64,000 bases of DNA, taken from NCBI RefSeq assembly GCF_010645075.1, contig NZ_JAADZV010000001.1, positions 248,001 to 312,000 of the forward strand, written 5' to 3'. The DNA comes from Flavobacterium limi. GTDB taxonomy: Bacteria; Bacteroidota; Bacteroidia; Flavobacteriales; Flavobacteriaceae. The notes beneath the pieces were generated by a model. That model did no database searches. It was not told where the DNA came from and saw only the letters and a program-made list of their open reading frames with translations. The position numbers were made by a program, and so were the translations under genes. Shown piece after piece: positions 56,145 to 64,000 of the stretch (position 1 is its first letter; each line of letters begins with the position of its first letter).

Positions 56145-56443
56145 GAAATGTCAAATTTACTTTAAGAGCCGAAAGATCTTTTGAAAACATTCTGAACTAC
56201 ATTGAGCAAAAATGGTCAACAAAAAGGAAAGTTGATTTTCTGAAAAAATTTGATAAATCAATTTTAACAATTGTCTTACATCCGGAAAGTTTTCCATGCA
56301 GCGAGAATAACAAGATGATTAGAAAATGTGTTTTAACAAGCCAGACTACTTTTTATTATGTTTTTAGTACAAAAGAAATAACGATTATCAACTTTTTCGA
56401 CACAAGACAAGACCCAAATCAAATAAAGAAAGACATAAAATAA
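56141..56443 (+). CDS. ParE/RelE-family toxin
   Basis: A 100-residue basic protein of the ParE/RelE fold: KFTLRAERSFENILNYIEQKWS at the N-terminus and the C-terminal TIINFFDTRQDPNQIKKDI, matching the family's F-D-x-R-x-x-P ending. It would poison gyrase (ParE) or cleave mRNA on the ribosome (RelE); which one cannot be told. The start is TTG at 56141, overlapping the antitoxin stop by 4 bp; no in-frame ATG exists nearby, suggesting deliberately weak translation. Confidence 0.78.
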   Translation: MRNVKFTLRAERSFENILNYIEQKWSTKRKVDFLKKFDKSILTIVLHPESFPCSENNKMIRKCVLTSQTTFYYVFSTKEITIINFFDTRQDPNQIKKDIK

Positions 56444-56447
56444 ACAT

Positions 56448-57386
56448 ATGAAAGGACCTTTATTTTACTCAAAAATATTACTCTTTGGAGAATACGGAAT
56501 CATTCGCGACTCTAAAGGACTTTCTATTCCTTATAATTTTTACAATGGCGCATTGAAGAGAGATGAAAATCCTTCTGCGGAAGCCATTGCCTCTAATGCT
56601 AGTTTAAAACGATATAGCGTTTATCTGGAAAACTTACAAACAGAACAGCCTGATCTGGTTGCTTTTGATTTGGCATCCTTGAAAAGCGATGTTGAAACCG
56701 GAATGTATTTTGATTCCAGTATTCCACAAGGATATGGAGTAGGCAGCAGTGGAGCGTTAGTTGCGGCTATTTATGATAAATATGCGACTCATAAAATTAC
56801 GGTTCTTGAGAATCTGACCCGTGAAAAATTATTGCAGCTAAAAAACATATTTGCGAATATGGAGAGTTTTTTCCACGGAAAAAGTTCCGGTCTTGACCCA
56901 TTAAACAGCTATTTGAGTATTCCCATTTTAATTAATTCTAAAGATAATATTGAAGCAACCGGTATTCCAACCCAGAGTTTTGATGGTAAAGGTGCTGTGT
57001 TTTTGTTAGATTCAGGAATTGTGGGTGAAACAGCTCCTATGGTCAATATTTTTATGGAAAACCTAAAAGACAAAGGTTTCCGCACTATGCTTAAAAACCA
57101 GTTTGTAAAATATACAGATGCCTGCGTAGATAACTTTTTGCATGGCGACATGAAATCGTTGTTCACCAATACTAAAAAGCTTTCTAAAGTCGTTTTAAAT
57201 AATTTCAAACCAATGATTCCGGAGCAGTTTCACGGAATCTGGCAGCACGGAATTGACACAAACGATTATTATTTAAAACTTTGCGGATCAGGTGGCGGTG
57301 GTTACATTCTTGGTTTTACTCAAGATTTGGAGCGCGCTAAAGTTTCTTTAAAAGACTATAAATTAGAAGTTGTTTATCAATTCTAA
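56448..57386 (+). CDS. GHMP kinase, probable mevalonate kinase
   Basis: A 312-residue GHMP-family kinase with FYSKILLFGEYGIIRDSKGLSIPYN at the N-terminus, the ATP-binding motif IPQGYGVGSSGALVAAIYD, HGKSSGLDPLNSYLSIPI and the C-terminal KLCGSGGGGYILGF. Next to mvaD and a prenyltransferase it is most likely mevalonate kinase or phosphomevalonate kinase. It begins 4 bp after the toxin stop, so toxin, antitoxin and pathway genes share a transcript. Confidence 0.85.
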   Translation: MKGPLFYSKILLFGEYGIIRDSKGLSIPYNFYNGALKRDENPSAEAIASNASLKRYSVYLENLQTEQPDLVAFDLASLKSDVETGMYFDSSIPQGYGVGSSGALVAAIYDKYATHKITVLENLTREKLLQLKNIFANMESFFHGKSSGLDPLNSYLSIPILINSKDNIEATGIPTQSFDGKGAVFLLDSGIVGETAPMVNIFMENLKDKGFRTMLKNQFVKYTDACVDNFLHGDMKSLFTNTKKLSKVVLNNFKPMIPEQFHGIWQHGIDTNDYYLKLCGSGGGGYILGFTQDLERAKVSLKDYKLEVVYQF

Positions 57387-57415
57387 TTTTAACCTTTTTT
57401 CAACTTTAAACCCGT

Positions 57416-58378
57416 ATGATGTTAAGCAGGCAGCACAAACTTTTAGTAATGAAAATTGTCAGTCTGTTCTCTGTGGTAAGAGGCTACAACATTCCGATTA
57501 TTGTTCTGGCACAATATTTATCAGCTATTTTTATACTGGCTCCTGAAAAAAGAGCCCTTGATATTTTACTGGATTCGTATTTGTTCATGATTGTATTTGC
57601 TTCGGCCATTACAATTGCTTCGGGTTATATCATCAATAATTTTTACGACAGCCAGAAAGACCTGATCAACAGGCCCAACAAATCGATGCTGGATCGTCTT
57701 GTAAGTCAGAAAACAAAACTTTCGGTTTATTTTTCTTTGAATTTTATGGCTGTTCTAATTGCTCTGATTGTTTCCTGGCGTGCTGCCTTATTTTTTTCAG
57801 CTTATATTTTCCTGATTTGGTTTTATTCTCATAAGATAAAAAAATATGCTATTATTGGAAATCTGACAGCGGCTTTTATGGCTGTACTGCCTTTTTTTGC
57901 CATTTTACTTTATTTTTTTTACCACCACATTTCATTTGATGAAATTGAAAATCACAGAAGTCATTTTGCCGTAATTTCGGCACATGCCATGTTTCTTTTT
58001 TTATTGTTACTGATCCGTGAAATGATAAAAGACCTGGAGAATCTAAAAGGGGATTTAGCTAATAATTACCAGACTATTCCAATTCTTTATAATGAAACCA
58101 TTTCTAAACAAATCATTACAGTTTTGACCTTTTTGACTGTACTTCCGGTTTATGTACTGATTAATATTTATGATGTGGGTTACATGGATATTTACTTTTA
58201 TGTGTGTTTTGGAGCGATGCTTTTTTTTCTGCTTTATTTATGGAAATCAAATTCTAAGGAACAATATCTACTGCTTCATAATGTCCTAAAATTTTTGATT
58301 GTTTCGGGTGTCTTTTGTATTGTTTTGATTAACCCGAGTGTTTTGTGGCACGGGAAACAATTGATATCGAATTTTTAG
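57416..58378 (+). CDS. UbiA-family prenyltransferase
   Basis: A 320-residue membrane prenyltransferase with eight to nine helices. The first Asp-rich motif is NNFYDSQKDLINRP (N-x-x-x-D-x-x-x-D), and a second acidic motif appears as EMIKDLENLKGDL. Flavobacterial relatives next to the mevalonate kinase gene are annotated as geranylgeranylglycerol-phosphate geranylgeranyltransferase-like; quinone or other lipid substrates are possible. It uses a prenyl diphosphate made from the products of the upstream genes. Confidence 0.85.
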   Translation: MMLSRQHKLLVMKIVSLFSVVRGYNIPIIVLAQYLSAIFILAPEKRALDILLDSYLFMIVFASAITIASGYIINNFYDSQKDLINRPNKSMLDRLVSQKTKLSVYFSLNFMAVLIALIVSWRAALFFSAYIFLIWFYSHKIKKYAIIGNLTAAFMAVLPFFAILLYFFYHHISFDEIENHRSHFAVISAHAMFLFLLLLIREMIKDLENLKGDLANNYQTIPILYNETISKQIITVLTFLTVLPVYVLINIYDVGYMDIYFYVCFGAMLFFLLYLWKSNSKEQYLLLHNVLKFLIVSGVFCIVLINPSVLWHGKQLISNF

Positions 58379-58385
58379 TTTTTTG

Positions 58386-58482
58386 TTCCGCAGAGATGCA
58401 CAGAGAATTTTCGCAAAGATTCGCAAAGAACTTTTAAAAAACTTTGTGTAGCTCTGTTCTAACTTTGAGCAGCTTTGTGGAA
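58386..58482. repeat. Imperfect palindrome with TTCCGCAGAG ends
   Basis: TTCCGCAGAGATGCACAGAG (58386-58405) pairs imperfectly with CTTTGAGCAGCTTTGTGGAA (58463-58482), with internal TCGCAAAG repeats. A dispersed repeat type, related in words to the TTTGCGAACC hairpin at 27940. With copy B of the structured element it fills the 338-bp gap before rluB. Confidence 0.55.
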
Positions 58483-58518
58483 TAACTAAATCTTTAAAAG
58501 AAGCCAATTGTTTGAAAC

Positions 58519-58592
58519 TAGCCCCGGTTGAAGTGGAAATCCTTTTATTTTGTTCTTTAAAAAATAAAAGATTGGGAACGGAAAACGGGAAA
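58519..58592 (+). ncRNA. Structured repeat element, copy B (possible RNA)
   Basis: Same element as 9756-9823: TAGCCCCGGTTGAAGTGG, ATCCTTTT, loop, AAAAGATT, CGGAAAACGGGAAA. The inner stem is longer here (58541-58551 with 58561-58570, ATTTT/AAAAT added by compensating change), and the outer CCCCG pairs with CGGG, a covariation with CCCTG/CAGG in copy A. It lies on the same strand as UbiA and rluB, between them. Confidence 0.55.
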
Positions 58593-58691
58593 CCATCTTT
58601 AAAAAAAGCCTCATGTGATGCTTCAAATCAATCTAAGCATAGAGCTATCAATCTAACAACATTGAACTTAAGATTATTAGCAGGAAAAACC

Positions 58692-58699
58692 TATCTTTG
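58692..58699 (+). promoter_or_regulatory. -10 box of rluB
   Basis: TATCTTTG, 17 nt before the ATG at 58717, the same box and spacing as at mvaD; no TTG at the usual distance. Confidence 0.5.
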
Positions 58700-58716
58700 C
58701 ACAAATTACAGAATTT

Positions 58717-59625
58717 ATGAACAATAAGGAAGGCAACAATAAAAGAGGCGGATCGCGACCAAACAGTTCAAGATCAAACTCCGGCAAGCCAAAACCTCCT
58801 ATGGCAAAGCGTGCGCAAGGGCCGAAGAAAGTGAATCCGGCTGTTAAGGCAGCGGAAGAAGAAAAAGCTGCAAAATTCAAAAAACAGAATCAGGCTCCAA
58901 AAAGACAAAAAGCATCTGACGAAATTCGTCTGAACAAATATATTTCGAATTCAGGTGTTTGTTCGCGTCGTGATGCCGATATATATATTCAGTCTGGAAA
59001 TGTTAAGGTAAATGGGGTTCCGGTTACTGAAATGGGCTATTTAGTAAAATTGAACGATGTTGTAAACTTTGACGGCGTTACACTGACTCCGGAAAAGAAG
59101 GAATATATTTTACTGAACAAACCTAAAAACTTTACAACTGCATTAGACGAAGGTCAGGAATATCGTAATGTTCTGGAATTGGTACGTGGTGCTACAAATG
59201 CTAAGATAGCGCCGGTAGGGAGAATGGATAAAAATACAACTGGTTTGTTACTGTTTACGAATGACAATGATATGATTCGAAAGTTTACTTTACCGAATCA
59301 GAAATCATCTAAAATTTACCAGATTTCATTGGATAAAAACCTGAAATTTGAGGATCTGGAAAAAATCAGCAAAGGACTTGTTCTTGAAGGACACCGTGTT
59401 TTTGTGGAGGAAGTAAGTTATATTGACAACGAGCCAAAAAGTGAAGTAGGACTTAAATTACGTACTGCAAATGTAAAAGTGGTTCGTGCGATTTTTGAGA
59501 GTTTTGAATACAATGTTTTACGTATTGACCGTGTTTCTTTTGCCGGTCTGACCAAAAAGAACCTGCCAAGAGGCAACTGGCGCTTTTTGACAGATCAGGA
59601 AATCATCAATTTGAAGAACGTTTAA
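58717..59625 (+). CDS. rluB: rRNA pseudouridine synthase, RsuA/RluB family
   Basis: A 302-residue enzyme converting uridine to pseudouridine in rRNA. A basic, low-complexity N-terminal extension (about 1-68, NNKEGNNKRGGSRPNSSRSN onward) typical of Bacteroidota members precedes an S4 RNA-binding domain (IRLNKYISNSGVCSRRDADI, about 70-130) and the catalytic domain with GRMDKNTTGLLLFTNDND (catalytic Asp) and LPRGNWRFLTDQE at the end. Whether it modifies 23S (RluB) or 16S (RsuA) is not certain. Confidence 0.9.
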   Translation: MNNKEGNNKRGGSRPNSSRSNSGKPKPPMAKRAQGPKKVNPAVKAAEEEKAAKFKKQNQAPKRQKASDEIRLNKYISNSGVCSRRDADIYIQSGNVKVNGVPVTEMGYLVKLNDVVNFDGVTLTPEKKEYILLNKPKNFTTALDEGQEYRNVLELVRGATNAKIAPVGRMDKNTTGLLLFTNDNDMIRKFTLPNQKSSKIYQISLDKNLKFEDLEKISKGLVLEGHRVFVEEVSYIDNEPKSEVGLKLRTANVKVVRAIFESFEYNVLRIDRVSFAGLTKKNLPRGNWRFLTDQEIINLKNV

Positions 59626-59647
59626 AAGAACGATTTATTAAATTATC

Positions 59648-59682
59648 AAAACCTATTTCGCTATTACGAGATAGGTTTTTTT
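59648..59682 (+). terminator. Terminator after rluB
   Basis: AAAACCTATTTCG (59648-59660) pairs with CGAGATAGGTTTT around CTATTA, then a T run. A weaker hairpin at about 59707-59742 (AAAACAG...CTGTTTT) may end the convergent DUF4374 transcript. Confidence 0.8.
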
Positions 59683-59774
59683 ATGTCTTGAAAATTCTTT
59701 AAAATAGAAAAACAGATGCTGATAAATCAACACCTGTTTTTAAACTAAATTATAATTGTTTTTTTAGGGCAACA

Positions 59775-61169
59775 TTAGTAAGCACCTAGATAGAAACTTC
59801 CTGAAGCAGCTTTCAACTTAGCTCCTTTTTTGATTGTTTTGGTTTTGTAATTTACAATGTAAATATTACCATCTTTTCCTGCCGGAGTTAACGGAAGATA
59901 TACATTATCACCAACAAGACCAATATTTTGGAACTGACCTAAAGTAGTAGACAGTGCAGCATCTGTTTCAACTTCTGTGGCTAATTTAACAGAGTTTGCA
60001 GGAGTATTTAAATCTAATAAAGCAACATATCCTCCAGGAGTACCTGTTATGGTATAAAGAGCAACAGCAATACCGTCTTTAACGTATCTCAATGCTTTTA
60101 TATTAGCTCCAGTGATTCCTAAAGCAGTATTCAAATTAAAATGATAAGATGGATCATAATCATTAGTTGTTTTGCTAATACGTAATATTTCATATCCACC
60201 TGAGTTACTAAATACACCTTGATAAAGATGACCATCAGTACCCACATATTGAGTCATTGTACGGTATCCGTGATTGTTAACTTTTGTTAAAGTAGAAGTG
60301 ATAACTTTAGGGTTTCTTAAAGAAGGGTAATCTACTACCAAAGTTTTTGTACCATTAATATTAGCAGCATCAGATGGCCATACAGGTACACCACTAGCAT
60401 TTGGAGTTGGTGTTTTTGTAGGGTCTACTTTTGCTACATTACAACCAATATACAGTTTGTTTTTAGCCTGATTTAATACTGGTACATCTATACGACCTAC
60501 ACTATAACCAGCAGCTCTTTCTGCATCTGACCATGGAAAATTAAATATAGCAGTATTCGTAATTGATGTATTATTTAAATCTATCACTGCAATTTTTACT
60601 TCACAGTCTCTGTTGCCATAAACAAAGTTTGGAACAGTTCCTGTATAAGTTGTTGTTACAGTACTTGAAAAAACACCTACACCAATACCTTCTGCAGCTT
60701 TAACCCAACGAGGTGCTGTTCCTAAAATACTCGCAGTATTTAATTCAGAACCAACTTCTGTGTATTTTTCTGCTCCACCAACACTGTATTTATTAAAAAC
60801 ACCGCCGTCTGTTCCTGTATATTGTATATTGTAAAGAAATTTACCATCTTCAGAAGCCTGAACACGTGCAGTACGATCTGATTTTAATGCAAATCCTACA
60901 ACGTATTTCTCTCCACTCATTTTAAAAAGATCTACTTCATAGTCTGGATTTGCAGCATTCTCAGTGGTAATGGCAAAGGCACGGGTACCTCCATCTCCGG
61001 CAGATCCTGACTCATCAGGAAAAGATCCGGTGATAGAAATCCAACGTGTATCATCTGCAGGTGGATTGGGATCCGTTCCTGAATTGTTGTCGTCACTACT
61101 ACAGCTCCCTAACGTTAAGGCTGTAATAACAGTACTCAATAATGCTATTCTAAATAGATTTTTTTTCAT
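59775..61169 (-). CDS. DUF4374 lipoprotein
   Basis: A 464-residue lipoprotein (lipobox LTLGSC, Cys at 23, then SSDDNNSG) of the DUF4374 family, a beta-propeller-like protein usually encoded next to siderophore TonB receptors. Visible repeats include GEKYVVGFALKSDRTARVQ, KIAVIDLNN, NKLYIGCNVAKVDPTKTPTP and GNIYIVNYKTKTIKKG. Probably a periplasmic or outer-membrane partner for iron-complex handling. It lies 18 bp downstream of the receptor gene. Confidence 0.82.
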   Translation of the reverse strand: MKKNLFRIALLSTVITALTLGSCSSDDNNSGTDPNPPADDTRWISITGSFPDESGSAGDGGTRAFAITTENAANPDYEVDLFKMSGEKYVVGFALKSDRTARVQASEDGKFLYNIQYTGTDGGVFNKYSVGGAEKYTEVGSELNTASILGTAPRWVKAAEGIGVGVFSSTVTTTYTGTVPNFVYGNRDCEVKIAVIDLNNTSITNTAIFNFPWSDAERAAGYSVGRIDVPVLNQAKNKLYIGCNVAKVDPTKTPTPNASGVPVWPSDAANINGTKTLVVDYPSLRNPKVITSTLTKVNNHGYRTMTQYVGTDGHLYQGVFSNSGGYEILRISKTTNDYDPSYHFNLNTALGITGANIKALRYVKDGIAVALYTITGTPGGYVALLDLNTPANSVKLATEVETDAALSTTLGQFQNIGLVGDNVYLPLTPAGKDGNIYIVNYKTKTIKKGAKLKAASGSFYLGAY

Positions 61170-61187
61170 GATATTAATGTAATTTGA

Positions 61188-63578
61188 TTATAAAAATTTA
61201 CTAAATGTATAATTCAATTTAAAGTAGATTCCTCTACCGGGTTTTTGTATTTGAAAGTTGTCATAGAGTTCAGCGTTTAACAGGTTTTTCACATCCAGAC
61301 TGGCTACTAATTTTCCGGACGGAAAACGATAACTGGCACCTAAATCATGAGAAATCTGAGTTGGAGTCAAAGACCAGTCCGGCTGACCCCAAACGATATA
61401 GTATTCTCCTATATATCCTAAAGTATAGTAAGCGTTAAGTACAGATTTCTTCTGAAAAACATCATTAAATCGATATTGACAATTGGCATTTACTGTAAAA
61501 TAAGGTTCATTAGGTACTTGTTGTCCAAAAAAGGTATGAGGTTTGCCCGTACTGTCGAATTCTTGTTTAAATACGTTGTTGAATTTGGAAAAATTTAAAG
61601 AAGTATTCAATCTATTGTTATAGACATAGATAATTTCTGCTTCAAAACCTCGTGCCTGTGTTCTTCCAAGATTTATATAACGAGTGGTTTGTATATCGGC
61701 ATTCTCTTCTTTAAAATTAGGATCTGTCGCATCTACAGTTTGTTGCGTAATTTTATTGTAACCATTGCGCCAGAAAGCATTCGCATACAACGATATTCTG
61801 TGCTTACCTAAATCGGATGGTCCCCATCGAAAACCTAAATTGTAGTTGATGAATTTTTCGGGCTGTAGTTGAAGATTCTCCAGAATATTATTTTCAGGAG
61901 TTCCATACAACTGGTTTTCAGTAGGCATTATAAAAGAGTTTTCGGTAGAAGCAATTATAAATAGCTTAGTAATTACATTGTAGGATACAGTAGCACCATA
62001 ACCAAAATTATAGTCTGTTGTGGTCGTATCTTTTTTTACAAGCGAGTTTACACCACCAACAGTAACAATTTCTGATTTTGATTGTTTGGTTTTATTTGTA
62101 GTGTATTTCCCTAGAATATTTGTTCTTAACTTTCTATTAAAAGTTTCGGCTTCATAATTCATTGAGATTATATTCTTTATGACTGTACTGTTTGTGGCCA
62201 AATCATTATAAGCCGGATTTAATAAATCTTCATCTTTTCTTTCAGTTGCTTCATATTTATGATTTAATGACAATCTATGTCCATTAGTAATCATATAACC
62301 CAAATTAGAGCGTGCATTTGTAATTTTTCTATCGGTGTTTGTAATGGTTTTTTTACCTTGTTGACCACCTTGAAGAGTTGCTAAGGGCACATGCACTAAT
62401 TTGTCCTCGTATTCAGGTGTAGTATTAGTATTATCAGTATAAATTATATTACCATTAGCATCTCTTTTGATTATTGGCTGCCCATTTTCATCATAAATAA
62501 GAACATAGGTTGGTCTGGTTCTTACCGTTCCGTCCCAGTTGTAGGCAAGCCCAACCGTATCCTGAACATAAGTGGTTCTATGACTTCTAACTGCATTAAC
62601 ATTTAGTGCTAAATCTTTTATGAGGAAATTTTTCTTGTTATAGTTTAATAGGAATGCCTGTGCTTTAGTCTCATTAAAACGACCGACATAAGGTACTGCC
62701 ATAGTGGTTCCGTGTGGGATTTCGGTGTAGCTGCTCGATCCATTGTAGCCAATGAAAAACTGATCTGCCCATTTAGTATCTGTAAAACCTGCTTCGAAGC
62801 GTCCGCCAATTGATCTGTAATCATTATTAAATCTTTTTGCCCGGTAATACCTGATTATTTCTCCTCCCTGACCAACATAGGTAGATGATCTTCCCCAGGT
62901 TTCATAACTATTATCGGTGTAAGTGTAAAATCCGGAACCTCTGAATGATAATCCTGTTTTTTTGTCACGATAAGTCCCACTTAAATCAGATTGAAAAGTA
63001 TTGAATGAACCATAAGAAACAGCAGCAGTTGCATTATTTTGAGACACATCTTTTTTCAACACTACATTAATAGCACCACCCACATAATCTCCCGTTAAAT
63101 GAGAAGGCAAAATCCCTTTGTAAACCTCAATACGCTCAATCATAGAAGGAGGAATGTTATTCAGGTTGAAAGACTGACCAAAAGTTGAAGCTTCTATTCC
63201 ATCAATAAATATTCCTATAGTACTTCCTGACATGCCGTTCAGATTGTATTCTACATTTGCACCTAATCCTCCATTTTGTCTAACACGTACTCCAACTGAT
63301 CTGTCCAGTAATTCATTTGTTGTCAGGTTTCTTAAAGATGCTTCTTTAGTGCTTATAATTGAAACAGCAAAACCCGAAGTTTCTATTTTCTTTGCTTTTG
63401 ATGTGCCCTGAACACTTACATTACTTAATTCTTCTGCTTTTTCGGATTCTTTCTTTTTTACTTTTTCAGTTTTGGACTCCTTCTCCTTAGTTTCCTTTTG
63501 TTTAGTATCATCTTGTTGTGAAAATGCAGGAAGAATCATTAAAAAAAATAGAATCGAAAAAGTAAATTTGTTACACAT
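61188..63578 (-). CDS. TonB-dependent receptor, probable siderophore uptake
   Basis: A 796-residue outer-membrane receptor: signal peptide (1-20), a very charged Lys/Glu linker (about 22-50), TonB-box-like SNVSVQGTSKAKKIETSG, plug domain (LLDRSVGVRVRQNGGLGANV, IGIFIDGIEASTFGQSF, IERIEVYKGILPSHLTGDYVGGAINVVLKK) and a long barrel ending in PGRGIYFKLNYTFSKFL. It has no carboxypeptidase-like or secretin-like extension. Pairing with DUF4374 suggests a ferric siderophore or haem-like ligand. Expression is likely controlled through the direct repeats upstream (63680-63717). Confidence 0.88.
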   Translation of the reverse strand: MCNKFTFSILFFLMILPAFSQQDDTKQKETKEKESKTEKVKKKESEKAEELSNVSVQGTSKAKKIETSGFAVSIISTKEASLRNLTTNELLDRSVGVRVRQNGGLGANVEYNLNGMSGSTIGIFIDGIEASTFGQSFNLNNIPPSMIERIEVYKGILPSHLTGDYVGGAINVVLKKDVSQNNATAAVSYGSFNTFQSDLSGTYRDKKTGLSFRGSGFYTYTDNSYETWGRSSTYVGQGGEIIRYYRAKRFNNDYRSIGGRFEAGFTDTKWADQFFIGYNGSSSYTEIPHGTTMAVPYVGRFNETKAQAFLLNYNKKNFLIKDLALNVNAVRSHRTTYVQDTVGLAYNWDGTVRTRPTYVLIYDENGQPIIKRDANGNIIYTDNTNTTPEYEDKLVHVPLATLQGGQQGKKTITNTDRKITNARSNLGYMITNGHRLSLNHKYEATERKDEDLLNPAYNDLATNSTVIKNIISMNYEAETFNRKLRTNILGKYTTNKTKQSKSEIVTVGGVNSLVKKDTTTTDYNFGYGATVSYNVITKLFIIASTENSFIMPTENQLYGTPENNILENLQLQPEKFINYNLGFRWGPSDLGKHRISLYANAFWRNGYNKITQQTVDATDPNFKEENADIQTTRYINLGRTQARGFEAEIIYVYNNRLNTSLNFSKFNNVFKQEFDSTGKPHTFFGQQVPNEPYFTVNANCQYRFNDVFQKKSVLNAYYTLGYIGEYYIVWGQPDWSLTPTQISHDLGASYRFPSGKLVASLDVKNLLNAELYDNFQIQKPGRGIYFKLNYTFSKFL

Positions 63579-63644
63579 GGTATTTAGTTAATTTTTTTAA
63601 CAGAAATTTATCCTTAATTAGACTTATTATAAATAAATTTGCTG

Positions 63645-63717
63645 CAAAAATACTGTTGCAACGCTTAAAACAAATAGGGAAAAACGGATTATTATTTTGT
63701 AAAAACGGATTATTATT
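63645..63717 (-). promoter_or_regulatory. Receptor promoter with activator-type direct repeats
   Basis: On the minus strand TTTG (63674-63671), 18 nt and TATTTTTG (63652-63645) form a promoter about 65 nt upstream of the receptor ATG. Just upstream of the -33 box lie two perfect 17-bp direct repeats AAAAACGGATTATTATT (63680-63696 and 63701-63717), 21 bp apart, that is two turns on one DNA face: the layout of an AraC-type or similar activator site. Confidence 0.65.
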
Positions 63718-63887
63718 GAGATTTAAATCAATCATTCTGGTGGAAGAAAAGCCAATTATAGATATTTGAGACTAGTTCTTAACCATCAAAAGACCCTTGT
63801 CTTTGTCTGTACGGAAAAGCACAGCGATTGCAATATTCTATACATCAATTCTGGTTGAAACCATTTTTTTCAGCTTCAAGGCATTAT

Positions 63888-63924
63888 AAAATAAAAAAAC
63901 AGCCCGAGGCTGTTTTTTTATTTT
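63888..63924. terminator. Strong bidirectional hairpin near the right edge
   Basis: Perfect 17-bp stem (63888-63904 with 63908-63924), loop CGA, core ACAGCC/GGCTGT with A and T runs. No plus-strand gene precedes it, so it probably ends a minus-strand gene that lies beyond the window. The rest of 63720-64000 shows no gene. Confidence 0.8.
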
Positions 63925-64000
63925 ATGCTATATTAACATCAATCATTGATAATCTGAAAATGTTAGATGGAATGATTAACCAACAACACATCTTAATACA

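Noticed and set aside
63642..63661. TGCAA-N8-TTGCA near the siderophore-type receptor promoter as a third metal operator
   Set aside because: The spacer is 8 instead of 5 and the match overlaps AT-rich promoter bases, so it is probably chance.
63923..64000. End of a minus-strand coding region at the right edge
   Set aside because: Two frames end here but the pieces are under 30 codons and unrecognisable; only the terminator supports a gene beyond the edge.

Overview
The window looks like chromosome from a Flavobacterium-type member of the Bacteroidota (Flavobacteriaceae). Evidence: AT-rich DNA; paired SusC/SusD outer-membrane proteins; a secreted amylase with a type IX secretion (T9SS) C-terminal tail; many short lipoproteins with a Cys-Ser-(Ser/Asn)-Asp-Asp start; TPR histidine kinase plus LytTR regulator; and promoters that fit the Bacteroidota TTG-N19-TAnnTTTG consensus, best seen before tRNA-Asp. 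The gene order of the starch locus resembles the one I know from F. johnsoniae, but this was not checked by alignment.

Layout. 1-5.3 kb: housekeeping genes (LysE-type exporter, trmB, amt, hibernation factor) and an odd lipoprotein with three copies of an HGQPGHRCDI motif, bracketed by two copies of one inverted-repeat family. 5.4-9.5 kb: an AT-rich accessory block with a PLD-nuclease/helicase/DUF3427 protein, an overlapping Nudix hydrolase and an unknown acidic protein, a plausible phage-defence or nucleic-acid-surveillance module. 9.8-18.3 kb: AsmA-like protein, thioredoxin, a two-component system and three small lipoproteins. 18.3-24.0 kb: a probable zinc-uptake operon (small membrane protein, two DUF4625-like lipoproteins, TonB receptor, AztD-like metallochaperone lipoprotein) whose promoter is covered by two copies of a TGCAA-N5-TTGC palindrome. 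24.1-29.9 kb: M1 aminopeptidase, DUF58 protein, tRNA-Asp, an MFS transporter and a small membrane partner.

30-49 kb is a complete starch/maltodextrin utilisation locus. On the minus strand lie SusC, SusD, a SusE/F-like lipoprotein and a T9SS-secreted GH13 amylase. Divergently, on the plus strand, lie a LacI regulator, an MFS sugar transporter, beta-phosphoglucomutase, a GH65 maltose phosphorylase, a GH97 alpha-glucosidase (SusB type) and a periplasmic GH13 (SusA/neopullulanase type). Together they suggest surface capture and cutting of starch, TonB-driven import of oligosaccharides, periplasmic trimming, inner-membrane uptake of maltose, phosphorolysis to beta-glucose-1-phosphate and conversion to glucose-6-phosphate.

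49-59.6 kb: a TetR/DUF1348 pair, a three-gene operon (glycerophosphodiesterase, BaiN-type flavoprotein, HAD phosphatase), a gene remnant, a TPR protein, TspO, and an isoprenoid operon (mvaD, GHMP kinase, UbiA prenyltransferase) with a ParE/RelE-type toxin-antitoxin pair between mvaD and the kinase gene; then an RluB-type pseudouridine synthase. 59.7-63.6 kb: a TonB receptor/DUF4374 pair typical of siderophore uptake, behind a promoter with a perfect 17-bp direct repeat at a 21-bp period.

The intergenic DNA is rich in dispersed palindromes, several belonging to recurring families. Two copies of a structured element (9756-9823 and 58519-58592) share sequence and fold but not orientation relative to genes, and are the best candidates for an undescribed or poorly described RNA/DNA element. 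No CRISPR array, rRNA, replication origin or intact insertion sequence was seen.
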